From assembly GCF_021390395.1 (NCBI RefSeq), contig NZ_JAJUWT010000024.1, positions 1-64,000 on the forward strand: a stretch of DNA of 64,000 bases, read 5' to 3'. Below, piece by piece: positions 1 through 9,262 of this stretch. Both the position numbers and the translations under genes were made by a program. The DNA comes from Saccharothrix sp. S26. Its GTDB lineage: Bacteria; Actinomycetota; Actinomycetes; Mycobacteriales; Pseudonocardiaceae. A model generated the notes under the pieces. The model had not been told where the DNA came from, did not search any database, and saw only the letters and a program-made list of their open reading frames with translations. Every line of letters begins with the position of its first letter. Positions within the stretch are counted from its first letter, which is position 1.

Positions 1-105
1 CGGGCAGGCGGCGCGCGGGCAGGCGGCGCGCGGGCAGGCGGCGCGCGGGCAGGCGGCGCGCGGGCAGGCGGCGCGCGGGCAGGCGGCGCGCGGGCAGGCG
101 GTGGT
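1..105. repeat. 15-bp tandem repeat, about seven copies
   Basis: The unit CGGGCAGGCGGCGCG is repeated head to tail. Six copies are exact and the seventh is partly changed (it ends GGTGGT). The array touches the window edge, so the real copy number is unknown. The unit length is a multiple of three, so an in-frame array in a protein outside the window is possible, but no gene is visible here. Confidence 0.9.
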
Positions 106-307
106 CGGTGGGGAGGCGCGGGGGCGAGGCTCGGGGCCGGCGGGGCTCGGCGGGTGGGTTGGCGGGTGGGCTCGGCGGGTGGTGGGGTGAGGCGGGGGTT
201 GAGGGCGGTCCTCTTTGTTCTAACCGACGTTCCAGCGGTGGGATAACGGCGTTTTCGTTGATCGGTTTTTCGAGGTTCACCCGGTTGGGTGGCGGGCCGG
301 GCTGGTG
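106..307. other. G-rich intergenic stretch, no gene seen
   Basis: This is a G-runs-and-CGGGTGG-rich segment between the tandem repeat and the zinc-finger-like gene on the minus strand. The short open frames here have no recognisable protein features. CTCGGCGGGTGG occurs twice. No promoter or RNA was recognised. Confidence 0.5.
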
Positions 308-1021
308 CTAGACCGGGTCGGCGGCGGTGTGCTGGTCGCGTTGGGCCTTCGCCTGGTGGTCGGTGCGGGATGGGCGCTCCGGTCGCCGCCACGGCAGTTC
401 CGGGAACGACGCCAGCTCGACGTGCGTGGTGCAGGCGGCCAGTTCCGGGTAGGCGCCGGCCAGGACGGCGGCCCTGATGCGGCGCACCTGGCCGACCGTC
501 GGCAGCTCCCCCACCAGCAGGAACGGCAGCAGCAGGCGCCAGGTGCCGACGGTCGCGGCACGGGCGCGGTGAGGTGCGCGCAGGGTCGCCCGGGCCACCC
601 GCAGCGCGTGTTCGCCCGCGGTGATGGCTTTCGGGTGGGCGGCGTGGTCCCAGGACCAGCGCAGGCCGTCGGCCATGGCGCAGCGCACGCAGTCGGCGGG
701 CCCGGTGGCCAGTTCCTCGCCGCACTGGGAGCACGCGAGCAGGGTCATCGCCCAGTCCGTGCACGTCCACGGGTGCCGCCCGACCTCGTCGGCCAGCACG
801 AGCTCGGCCAGTTCGCGCTCCCCCGCGCCGCCCTCGGCGAGCTGTTCGGCCGACAGCAGCTCCTGCCAGTCGAGCAGCCAGTACTGGTCGACGAGCTCCG
901 CGCAGAACCGGCACGACGGGTAGCCGCGGCCCGCCAGGTCGCCGCACGACGGGCACGGCGAGACGGCGGCGGGGCGGGCCACGCGCCGGGCGCCGGGCGG
1001 GAACGGCTGGTGATCAGCCAC
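308..1021 (-). CDS. hypothetical protein with paired CxxC zinc-ribbon motifs
   Basis: This is a 237-residue protein I do not recognise. The N-terminal half has four CxxC knuckles (CPSC and CRFC near residues 23-40, CSQC and CVRC near 95-115), which suggests two structural zinc sites. A Trp-rich segment lies between them. The C-terminal half is Arg/Ala-rich and ends in a charged hydrophilic tail. No enzyme motif is visible. The GTG start has no Shine-Dalgarno sequence but has a TACCTT box seven bases upstream, so the transcript is probably leaderless. It diverges from thiC, but nothing ties it to thiamine. It could be a nucleic-acid-binding or scaffold protein; the function is unknown. Confidence 0.7.
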   Translation of the reverse strand: MADHQPFPPGARRVARPAAVSPCPSCGDLAGRGYPSCRFCAELVDQYWLLDWQELLSAEQLAEGGAGERELAELVLADEVGRHPWTCTDWAMTLLACSQCGEELATGPADCVRCAMADGLRWSWDHAAHPKAITAGEHALRVARATLRAPHRARAATVGTWRLLLPFLLVGELPTVGQVRRIRAAVLAGAYPELAACTTHVELASFPELPWRRPERPSRTDHQAKAQRDQHTAADPV

Positions 1022-1028
1022 GCGGTGA

Positions 1029-1034
1029 AAGGTA
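1029..1034 (-). promoter_or_regulatory. -10 box of a leaderless promoter (zinc-ribbon gene)
   Basis: TACCTT fits TANNNT and ends seven bases before the GTG start at 1021, which would put the transcription start on or next to the start codon. No good -35 was seen. Confidence 0.5.
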
Positions 1035-1131
1035 CGCGCAAACAGTGGCGCTTGGCATCCGCACCTTGGCAGCGCACCGGGCCGTGGCTATGGTCAGGCC
1101 GGTGGCCCGACGGCCGCCGACAACTCAACAC

Positions 1132-1235
1132 ACGCGGGAGCTCGCGCCACAGCGGGCTGAGAGGGCGGCTGGAGCGCGAGGCTCCGGTGCCGCCGACCGC
1201 CTGAACCTGACCGGGTAATGCCGGCGTAGGGAGGA
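1132..1235 (+). ncRNA. TPP (THI-box) riboswitch upstream of thiC
   Basis: The conserved THI-box blocks are present in order: CGGGAGC near the 5' end, GGGCTGAGAGGG in the pyrimidine-sensing half, then GAACCTGACCGGGTAATGCC, and GGCGTAGGGA at the 3' end. The ribosome-binding sequence AGGGAGGA overlaps the 3' end of the aptamer, six bases before the thiC GTG. Ligand binding can therefore hide it and block translation. The same arrangement recurs in front of thiO. Confidence 0.96.
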
Positions 1236-1240
1236 ATGTC

Positions 1241-2889
<1,649 letters not shown>

Positions 2890-2893
<4 letters not shown>

Positions 2894-3708
2894 GGGGTGC
2901 GGGGATGGCCGCCACGCCGCCGAGGGTGCTCACCATCGCCGGGTCCGACTCCGGCGGTGGCGCGGGCATCCAGGCCGACCTGCGCACGCTGTTCGCGTGC
3001 GGTGTGCACGGGATGACCGCGATCACGGCGGTGACCGTGCAGAACTCGCTGGGCGTCACCGGGTACACCGAGATCCCGCCGGACGTGGTGGCCGCGCAGG
3101 TCGAGGCGGTCGCCACGGACATCGGGGTGGACGCGGCCAAGACCGGGATGCTGGCGTCGGCGGCGATCATCGAGGCGGTCGCGGCGGCGCTGGACCGGGT
3201 GGACGTGGGGCCGTTCGTGGTGGACCCGGTGGCCGCGTCGATGCACGGGCACCAGTTGCTGGCCGACGACGCGCTGGACGCGTTGCGGACGCTGCTGTTC
3301 CCTCGGGCGACGCTGGTGACGCCGAACCTGGACGAGGTGCGGCTGATCACCGGCATCGACGTGCGCAGCCGGGCCGACCAGCGCAAGGCCGCCGAGGCGC
3401 TGCACGCGCTGGGCCCGCGGTGGGTGCTGGTCAAGGGCGGGCACCTGTGGGACGACCCGGAGTGCCTGGACGTGCTGTACGACGGCGCGGAGTTCATCGA
3501 GCTGCTCGGGCCGCGTTACGACGTCAAGCACACGCACGGCAGCGGTGACACGTTGGCGTCGGCGATCGCGTCGCAGCTCGCGCGGGGCGCGGACGTGCCG
3601 ACGGCGGTGCGGTTCGGCAAGGACTTCATCGTCCGTTCGGTGGCCGCCGCGTACCCGTTGGGTGGCGGTGTCGGTCCGGTGTCGCCGTTGTGGCGGTTGG
3701 AGGGCTAG
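2890..3708 (+). CDS. thiD: hydroxymethylpyrimidine (phosphate) kinase ThiD
   Basis: This is a ribokinase-fold kinase that phosphorylates HMP and HMP-P to HMP-PP, the substrate for coupling by ThiE. The 272 residues begin with the family signature IAGSDSGGGAGIQADL near residue 15. The phosphate-binding HTHGSGDTLASAI near residue 220 carries the catalytic Asp. ATG overlaps the thiC stop (ATGA), so translation is coupled. A second ATG at codon 6 gives the shorter start MAATPPRV, which is also plausible. The stop codon TAG doubles as the first bases of the -10 box of the next gene. Confidence 0.97.
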
Positions 3709-3711
3709 CGT
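3706..3711 (+). promoter_or_regulatory. -10 box of a leaderless promoter (methyltransferase)
   Basis: TAGCGT is followed by seven bases and the GTG at 3719. Its TAG is also the thiD stop codon, so promoter and coding end are fused. Confidence 0.5.
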
Positions 3712-3718
3712 CGAGGGG

Positions 3719-4528
3719 GTGGAGGTCGACCTGACCGGCGCCCCGGAGACGATGCTGGCGACGCTGTACGCGCGGGCGCTCGACGCCCGCGCGCAGCACC
3801 CCGTCCTCGGTGACGCGGCGGCGGCGGACGCCGTCGCGCGCATCGAGTACGACTTCCCGCGCACGGGGGTGACCGCGTCGACGGCGGCGGGTGTCGCCAT
3901 GCGGGCGAAGCTGCTGGACGACTGGACCGCCGACTTCCTGGCGCGGCACCCGTCGGCGACCGTGCTGCACCTGGCGTGCGGGCTGGACACGCGGGCGCAC
4001 CGGATGGCGTTCGGGCCGGGCGTGCGGTGGGTGGACGTGGACCTGCCGGAGGTGGCCGTGCTGCGGGAGCGGCTGCTGGACGTGCCGTCGGGCGACTACC
4101 GGCTGGTGCACGCGTCGGTCACCGACGACGGGTGGTGGGACGGGGTGCCCGCGGACCGGCCCGTGGTCGCCGTGTTCGAGGGGTTGACCATGTACCTGAC
4201 CGAGGACCAGGTGCGCGGGCTCGTGCGGCGGGTCACCGGGCGGTTCAGCGGCGGTGAGCTGCTGTTCGACGTGTACGGGTCGTTCGGGATCAGGATGCAG
4301 AAGCTGGTGCCGGCGGTGCGGCGGGCGGGTGCGACGCTGCACTGGGGGTTGGACGACCCGGCCGTCGTCGAGGGCTGGCACGCGGGGTTGCGCTGCGTGG
4401 ACGCGGTGCGGTCGGTGGAGCTGCCGCAGATCGCCGCCGAACCGTGGACGGGGCGGGTGCCGATGCGGATCATGGCGCGGTTGCCCGGGGTCAGGGATGT
4501 GGGCCGGGTGCTGCGGTACCGGTTCTGA
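3719..4528 (+). CDS. SAM-dependent methyltransferase, PPM1/Tcmp (leucine carboxyl methyltransferase-like) family
   Basis: A 269-residue class I methyltransferase of the LCM/Tcmp family. The SAM site is HLACGLDTRAHR near residue 85, followed by the acidic strand WVDVDLPEV near 105. FEGLTMYL near 155 is the typical post-motif of this family. Members methylate carboxylates or O-groups of small metabolites; the substrate here is unknown. The GTG start was chosen because a TAGCGT -10 box lies seven bases upstream and because homologous sequence begins with VDLTGAPETML. It follows thiD by ten bases, but the family has no known role in thiamine synthesis. Confidence 0.85.
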   Translation: MEVDLTGAPETMLATLYARALDARAQHPVLGDAAAADAVARIEYDFPRTGVTASTAAGVAMRAKLLDDWTADFLARHPSATVLHLACGLDTRAHRMAFGPGVRWVDVDLPEVAVLRERLLDVPSGDYRLVHASVTDDGWWDGVPADRPVVAVFEGLTMYLTEDQVRGLVRRVTGRFSGGELLFDVYGSFGIRMQKLVPAVRRAGATLHWGLDDPAVVEGWHAGLRCVDAVRSVELPQIAAEPWTGRVPMRIMARLPGVRDVGRVLRYRF

Positions 4529-4585
4529 CGGTTCTTCTCAGGCTGCTCTGAGGCACCGGCGCGGAACTCGTGCGTCTTGTAAGGC

Positions 4586-5145
4586 ATGAGCGCAGTCGGT
4601 CAGGACGCCTACATCGCCGAGTTGGTGCTGAGCCGACCCGAGGCGGTGACGGCGTTGTTCGCGGGGTCGGTGCTGCTGGGCGCGGTCGGGTTCGCGGTGG
4701 CGCGGTGGCGCGGCTGGGCTGTGGTGCCCGCGGTGCTGGCCGGGTGCGGGCTGGCGTGGCGCTGGCGGTGACCCTGGCCCGGCCGGGCGGGTCGTTCTCG
4801 GTGGCCACGACCGACCCGATCGGGATGTGCGTGGGCAACGAGTTCTCGCTCACCGGGTCGCTGGAGCGGCTGAACCTGGTGATGCTGGCCCCGTTCGCGT
4901 TCTTCGCCACGCTGGCCACGCGCCGGCCGTTCGCGGTGCTCGGCGTGTCGGCGGCGTTCAGCGGGGCGGTGGAGTTCATGCAGGCCCTGACGGCGATCGG
5001 GGTGTGCGAGGCGCAGGACTTCTACAACAACACCGTGGGCGCGTTCTTCGCCGTGCTGGTGGCGTGGCTGTTCACGGTCGCCGCAGGTGGCCCTCGTGCG
5101 ACGCGCGCGGGTCGACCGTCCCGGGGGCCGGCAGCCACCGGGTGA
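4586..5145 (+). pseudogene. VanZ-like membrane protein, interrupted by a frameshift
   Basis: Two overlapping frames together make one VanZ-family membrane protein. The first, from ATG 4586, gives about 60 residues with one membrane segment and ends in TGA near 4769. The second begins near 4757 in frame -1 and carries the rest, including three hydrophobic segments and the VanZ hallmark DFYNNTVGAFF. Restoring one base within the GCG/TGG stretch at 4756-4757 would give a continuous protein of about 185 residues. Either the gene is a recent pseudogene or the base was lost in sequencing or assembly. VanZ proteins are linked to low-level glycopeptide resistance, but most members have no known role. 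Confidence 0.75.
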
Positions 5146-5162
5146 GCACGGGGGAGACCGGG

Positions 5163-5594
5163 TCAGCCGGCCTCGCCGACCAGCTCCTCCAACGCGGGCA
5201 GGGCGTGCACCAGGGCGTCGCGGTGCTCGGGGCTCAGTTCCTCGATCCGCCGTTGCAGCTCGCGCACCCGCGCCGACCGCACCCCGGACACCATCGTCAC
5301 GCCCTCCGGCGTGGGGGTCGCGAGCCACGCCCGCCCGTCCTGCGGGTCCGGTTCGCGCCGCACGTAACGGGCCTCCACCAGCGCCGCCACGATCCGCGAC
5401 AACGTCGGCGGCGCGACGCCCTCCTTCGCGGCCAGGTCGCCCAACCGCATGGGGCCGCACCGCGCCAACGTCGCCAACGCCGACACCGCGCCCGGCCCGA
5501 GACCGGGCGACCCGGTGCGCCGCAGCAGCCGGGAAAGCCTGCCGATCGCGAGGTACAGCCTGGCGGTGGCGTCCTCGACCTGGTCGGCCGTCAC
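5163..5594 (-). CDS. MarR-family transcriptional regulator
   Basis: A 143-residue winged-helix repressor. The dimerisation helices lie at both ends. The HTH segment LGDLAAKEGVAPPTLSRIV is near residues 68-87, and the wing RREPDPQDGRAWLATPTPEG follows. I placed the start at the GTG at 5594 because GAGGAG sits six to seven bases upstream; the ATG nine codons earlier has no such site. It lies between the broken vanZ-like gene and the thiOSG operon. Its target is unknown. One candidate is the palindrome in front of the dioxygenase at 8376-8389, but no copy of that palindrome is seen at this gene. Confidence 0.9.
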   Translation of the reverse strand: MTADQVEDATARLYLAIGRLSRLLRRTGSPGLGPGAVSALATLARCGPMRLGDLAAKEGVAPPTLSRIVAALVEARYVRREPDPQDGRAWLATPTPEGVTMVSGVRSARVRELQRRIEELSPEHRDALVHALPALEELVGEAG

Positions 5595-5652
5595 GGCACT
5601 CCTCCTCGGGCAGACGGGCACGGGCGAGCATCCATCATGCCGTGCCGGGCAA

Positions 5653-6408
5653 TCACCCCACTGCCGGACTCGACGCGTGCGCCCAGAAACGCTTCGGGAT
5701 CCGGCCCGCCGACCGGGCCAGCCGACCGGCCTCCACGCCCGCGCGCATCGCCGCCGCCATCCGCTCGGGATCCTGCGCCCTGGTCACGGCGGTCGCCAGC
5801 AGCACGGCCGAGCAGCCCAGCTCCATCGCCAGCGCCGCGTCCGACGCGGTGCCGACGCCCGCGTCGAGGATCACCGGCACGGACGCGCGGGCCACGATCA
5901 GCTCGATGTTGTGCGGGTTGCGGATGCCCAGCCCGGTCCCGATCGGCGAGCCCAGCGGCATCACGGCGGCGCAGCCCACCTGTTCCAGCCGGGACGCGAG
6001 CACCGGGTCGTCGGAGGTGTAGGGCAGCACCACGAACCCGTCGTCGACGAGCTGCTCGGCCGCGTCCAGCAGCTCCACCGGGTCGGGCAGCAGGGTCTGG
6101 TCGTCGGCGACGACCTCCAGCTTCACCCAGTCCGTCTCCAACGCCTCGCGCGCCAGGCGCGCGGTGAGCACCGCTTCGGCGGCGGTGCGGCAGCCGGCGG
6201 TGTTGGGCAGCGCGGTGATGCCGAGCCGTCCGAGCAGGTCCAGCACGCCGCCGCCGGACGCGTCCAGCCGCCGCATCGCGACCGTGGTCAGCTCCGTGCC
6301 GGACGCCACCAGCGCGCGTTCCAGCACCGCCAGGTTCGCCGCGCCACCGGTGCCCATGATCAGGCGCGAGCCGAACTCGCGACCGGCGATCACCAACGGG
6401 TCGTCCAC
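5653..6408 (-). CDS. thiG: thiazole synthase ThiG
   Basis: ThiG condenses deoxyxylulose phosphate, dehydroglycine and sulfur from ThiS thiocarboxylate into the thiazole phosphate of thiamine. It is a 251-residue TIM barrel. The Schiff-base lysine is in WVKLEVV near residue 95. The phosphate-binding strands VMPLGSPIGTGLGI and ILDAGVGTASDAA are intact. It is the last gene of thiO-thiS-thiG, one base after the thiS stop, and is controlled by the riboswitch upstream of thiO. Confidence 0.98.
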   Translation of the reverse strand: MDDPLVIAGREFGSRLIMGTGGAANLAVLERALVASGTELTTVAMRRLDASGGGVLDLLGRLGITALPNTAGCRTAAEAVLTARLAREALETDWVKLEVVADDQTLLPDPVELLDAAEQLVDDGFVVLPYTSDDPVLASRLEQVGCAAVMPLGSPIGTGLGIRNPHNIELIVARASVPVILDAGVGTASDAALAMELGCSAVLLATAVTRAQDPERMAAAMRAGVEAGRLARSAGRIPKRFWAHASSPAVG

Positions 6409-6409
6409 G

Positions 6410-6610
6410 TCACCCTCCCTGCACGGCGGTCAGCACCTCGACCGCGGCCCCGTCGGGCACGGTCGTGGTCTCCCACGCGGCCCGCGGCACGACCTCGCCG
6501 TCCAGGGCGACCGCGACACCCCGGGCCGGCGCTTCGAGCAGCGCCAGCACGGTGGCGACGGTCGACCCGTCGGCCAGTTCCCGCTCCAGACCGTTGACCT
6601 TCGCCTTCAC
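6410..6610 (-). CDS. thiS: sulfur carrier protein ThiS
   Basis: This 66-residue ubiquitin-like carrier ends in the required Gly-Gly tail (AVQGG), whose C-terminus is adenylated and thiocarboxylated to donate sulfur to ThiG. The GTG start overlaps the thiO stop (GTGA), so it is translationally coupled. Upstream extension of the frame is only the shadow of thiO. No thiF-like activating enzyme is in the window, so that step must be supplied from elsewhere. Confidence 0.95.
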   Translation of the reverse strand: MKAKVNGLERELADGSTVATVLALLEAPARGVAVALDGEVVPRAAWETTTVPDGAAVEVLTAVQGG

Positions 6611-7599
6611 CGACTGTTTCCTCCTTCGCGGAGCAGGGCGAGCACCCGCCGCGCCGTGACGGGCGCGAGCAGCAGACCGTTGCGGTGGTGGCCGGTGGCG
6701 GCCAGCACGCCGGGTTCGAGCCACCGCACGACCGGCGCGTTGTCGGGGCTGCCGGCGCGGAACCCGGCGGCGGCCTCGGTGAGCGCGTACTCGGCGATGC
6801 CGGGCCACACCACCTCGGCGTCGCGCAGCAGGTCGCGCACGCCGCCGACGGTCACGTCACCGTCGAAACCGGCCTCGTACTGGGTCGCGCCGAGCACGAA
6901 CCCGCCCTCGCGCGGCACCAGGTAGACGGGTCGGCCGGAAACCTGGGCGCGGATCGTGTGCCGGGGCGGCGGCAGCGCGCCGGGCCGGGCCGACAGCCGC
7001 AGGATCTCGCCCTTCACCGGCCGGATCACGTCGCGCAGCGCCGGGTGCAGGTCGCGGCTCCACGCGCCGGCCGCGATCACCGTCACGTCCGCGCCCTCGC
7101 CCGGCTCGTCGGCGAACACCACGCCGTCGGCGGCGCACGCCTGCCGCAGCGCGCGCAGCAGCGCCCGGTTGTCCACGGCCACGTCACCCGGCACCGACAG
7201 TCCACTCCGGACCGGGCCGAGGCCGGGTTCCAGCGCGCGCAGCTCACGGCCGGTCAGCCGGGTCGCGGAGCGGCCCATCCGCTCCAGGTAGGCGCACAGC
7301 TGGGCCAGCACCTCGACGTCGGCCCGGTCGACCGCGACGGCCAGCGTGCCCACCGGGCTCAGCGCCACGCCGAGCGAGCGCGCGTACTCCGGCCACAGCT
7401 GGAGCGACTCGACGCCGAGCGCGAGCACGTCCTCGTCGCCCGGCCACGCCTCGGTGATCGGGGCGAGCATCCCGCCCGCGACCCGTGAACCCCCGTGCGG
7501 CGAACCGTGGTCGACGACCTCGACCGCGTAGCCGGCGCGGGCGGCGTACCAGGCCGCGGACAGGCCGATGACGCCACCGCCGAGGACGGTCACTCGCAT
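6607..7599 (-). CDS. thiO: glycine oxidase ThiO
   Basis: An FAD-dependent amine oxidase of the DAO family that makes the iminoacetate (dehydroglycine) needed by ThiG, in place of the anaerobic ThiH. The protein is about 330 residues. The N-terminal dinucleotide site VLGGGVIGLSAAW is present, then a GGMLAP segment near residue 45 and the C-terminal GHHRNGLLLAPVTAR flavin-binding motif. Three starts are possible: ATG 7599 (used here), TTG 7605 with better spacing to GGGAG, or GTG 7614, which sits right against the riboswitch. Confidence 0.95.
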   Translation of the reverse strand: MRVTVLGGGVIGLSAAWYAARAGYAVEVVDHGSPHGGSRVAGGMLAPITEAWPGDEDVLALGVESLQLWPEYARSLGVALSPVGTLAVAVDRADVEVLAQLCAYLERMGRSATRLTGRELRALEPGLGPVRSGLSVPGDVAVDNRALLRALRQACAADGVVFADEPGEGADVTVIAAGAWSRDLHPALRDVIRPVKGEILRLSARPGALPPPRHTIRAQVSGRPVYLVPREGGFVLGATQYEAGFDGDVTVGGVRDLLRDAEVVWPGIAEYALTEAAAGFRAGSPDNAPVVRWLEPGVLAATGHHRNGLLLAPVTARRVLALLREGGNSR

Positions 7600-7614
7600 T
7601 GCCAAGGCACTCAC

Positions 7615-7702
7615 GCTCCCTGCGCCGGCATGACCCGGATCAGGTTCGACGGTCGGAGCGAACCACGCTCCCTCTCAGCCCGGTGTGTTCCAGGCTCCCG
7701 TG
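7615..7702 (-). ncRNA. TPP (THI-box) riboswitch upstream of thiO
   Basis: Read on the minus strand it has CGGGAGCC, CCGGGCTGAGAGGGAGC, then GAACCTGATCCGGGTCATGCC and GGCGCAGGGAGC. All THI-box blocks are present with the usual spacing. The GGGAG ribosome site lies at the aptamer's 3' end, which points to translational control of the thiO-thiS-thiG operon. Confidence 0.96.
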
Positions 7703-7742
7703 CGGACCTCTTCCACCGTAGCGCACGAAACGGGCCGGCGGT

Positions 7743-7748
7743 TACCGT
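7743..7748 (+). promoter_or_regulatory. -10 box of a leaderless promoter (thiE)
   Basis: TACCGT is followed by seven bases and GTG 7756. This box decides the thiE start and implies that thiE, unlike the other thi genes here, escapes riboswitch control. Confidence 0.5.
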
Positions 7749-7755
7749 GCCGCCC

Positions 7756-8415
7756 GTGCCAGGACTCGACGCAACGCGGATCAGGCGGCGGCTCGCCGAC
7801 GCACGGCTCTACCTCTGCACGCCCACGCGACCCGACCTCGCCGAGTTCGCGGACGCCGCGCTCGCGGGCGGTGTCGACGTCGTGCAGTTGCGGGACAAGG
7901 GCCTCGAAGCCAAGCAGGAGATCGCCGCGCTGGAGGTGCTCGCCGAGGCGTGCGCCCGGCACGGCGCGCTGCTGGCGGTCAACGACCGGGCGGACGTGGC
8001 GCTGGCCGTGGACGCCGACGTGCTGCACCTGGGGCAGGACGACCTGCCGGTGCCGCTGGCCCGCCGGGTGGTGGGCGACGACGTGGTGATCGGCCGGTCC
8101 ACGCACGACGTCGGGCAGGCGCGTGCGGCGGCCGTGGAGCCTGGGGTGGACTACTTCTGCACCGGGCCGTGCTGGCCGACGCCGACGAAGCCGGGGCGTC
8201 CCGCGCCGGGGTTGGACCTGGTGCGCGCCACGGCGGGCACGACGGACCGGCCGTGGTTCGCGATCGGCGGCATCGACCGCGAGCGGCTGCCCGAGGTGCT
8301 GGCCGCGGGCGCGGAGCGGGTCGTGGTCGTGCGCGCCATCACGGAGGCGGAGGATCCGCGCGCCGCCGCGGCCTGGTTGAAACTTCAACTAAAGGGCGTA
8401 CAGTCGTCGGCGTGA
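7756..8415 (+). CDS. thiE: thiamine-phosphate synthase ThiE
   Basis: ThiE joins HMP-PP to thiazole phosphate to give thiamine monophosphate. It is a 219-residue TIM barrel: LYLCTPTRPD near residue 15, VVQLRDKGLEAKQE near 38-52 (diphosphate-binding), LAVNDRADVAL near 72, HLGQDDLP near 92, and the Mg/phosphate segment GPCWPTPTKPGRPAPGLDLV. GTG 7756 is preferred over GTG 7747 because of the TACCGT box seven bases before it. It diverges from thiO, and no riboswitch lies on its strand. The end of the gene carries the promoter of the next gene. Confidence 0.95.
   Translation: MPGLDATRIRRRLADARLYLCTPTRPDLAEFADAALAGGVDVVQLRDKGLEAKQEIAALEVLAEACARHGALLAVNDRADVALAVDADVLHLGQDDLPVPLARRVVGDDVVIGRSTHDVGQARAAAVEPGVDYFCTGPCWPTPTKPGRPAPGLDLVRATAGTTDRPWFAIGGIDRERLPEVLAAGAERVVVVRAITEAEDPRAAAAWLKLQLKGVQSSA
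8376..8404 (+). promoter_or_regulatory. promoter with overlapping MarR-type operator for the DODA-type gene
   Basis: TTGAAA (8377-8382) and TACAGT (8399-8404) are 16 bases apart and form a good sigma-70-type promoter inside the 3' end of thiE. The -35 is embedded in the inverted repeat GTTGAAACTTCAAC (8376-8389, arms GTTGAA/TTCAAC). A repressor bound there would block polymerase. The predicted transcription start is only a few bases before the ATG at 8415. Confidence 0.7.
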
Positions 8416-9170
8416 TGCCTGTGCTGTACCTGGGCCACGGGGCTCCCCCGCTGGCCGACGACGAACGGTGGACCGGCGAGCTGAGGTCGTGGTCCGCGAC
8501 GCTGCCGCGCCCGGAGTCGATCCTGGTCGTCTCGGCGCACTGGGAGAACGACCCGCTCACGCTGGGCGCGACCACGACCGTGCCGCTGACGTACGACTTC
8601 CGGGGCTTCCCGCAGCGGTACTACGAGGTCACCTACGACGCGCCGGGCGCGCCGGGGCTGGCCCGCGAGGTCGCCCGGCTGGTCGACCGGCCGGTGGCGC
8701 ACGACGAGGGGCGCGGGCTCGACCACGGCGCGTACGTGCCGCTGAAGGAGATGTTCCCCGAGGCGGACGTGCCGGTGCTCCAGATGTCCATGCCCAGCCT
8801 CGACCCGCGCGAGTTGTTCGAGGTCGGGCGCGGGCTCGCGCCGCTGCGCGAGCAGGGCGTGCTGATCGTCGGCAGCGGGTTCATGACGCACAACCTGAGC
8901 TGCGTGGACATGTCCGCGGGCCCGGACTACCGGCCACCGTCGTGGTCGGCCGAGTTCGACGACTGGGCGGGCCGGGCGCTGGCCGACGGCGACGTGGACG
9001 CGTTGCTGGACTTCCAGCGCAAGGCGCCGGCGGCGGGCATCGCGCACCCGCGCACCGAGCACTTCGCGCCGCTGTTCGTGTCACTGGGCGCGAGCGCCGC
9101 GCAGGAGGCCACGACCACCGTCGAGGGCTTCTGGTACGGGCTGTCCAAGCGGTCCGTGCAGTTCGCCTGA
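8415..9170 (+). CDS. LigB/DODA-type extradiol ring-cleavage dioxygenase
   Basis: A 251-residue class III dioxygenase related to plant 4,5-DOPA dioxygenase and E. coli YgiD. These are Zn- or Fe-dependent enzymes that cleave catechol rings. Metal ligands are seen as His in LYLGHGAPP (near residue 9), His in VVSAHWEN (near 41) and His in GLDHGAYVPL (near 100). The distal His is in GSGFMTHNL near 160. The ATG shares one base with the thiE stop, but an independent promoter lies just upstream. The substrate is not predictable from the sequence; detoxification of a catechol is likely. Confidence 0.92.
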   Translation: MPVLYLGHGAPPLADDERWTGELRSWSATLPRPESILVVSAHWENDPLTLGATTTVPLTYDFRGFPQRYYEVTYDAPGAPGLAREVARLVDRPVAHDEGRGLDHGAYVPLKEMFPEADVPVLQMSMPSLDPRELFEVGRGLAPLREQGVLIVGSGFMTHNLSCVDMSAGPDYRPPSWSAEFDDWAGRALADGDVDALLDFQRKAPAAGIAHPRTEHFAPLFVSLGASAAQEATTTVEGFWYGLSKRSVQFA

Positions 9171-9189
9171 GACACCCCCGGCACGAGCG

Positions 9190-9218
9190 ACGCCCCCGAG
9201 CCGACGGCCCGGGGGCGT
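9190..9218. terminator. bidirectional hairpin terminator
   Basis: Arms ACGCCCCCG and CGGGGGCGT pair perfectly over nine bases with an eleven-base loop. It sits between the convergent dioxygenase and S1 protease genes. There is no T-run, as is usual in actinomycetes. Confidence 0.75.
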
Positions 9219-9262
9219 TCTCGCGAGCGGTGCGCGGTCGGCAGGGACGGCCGCGCGCCGGG

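Noticed and set aside
5628..5640. GCAT-CCATC-ATGC as a MarR autoregulatory operator
   Set aside because: Arms are only four bases long, so chance is a good explanation.
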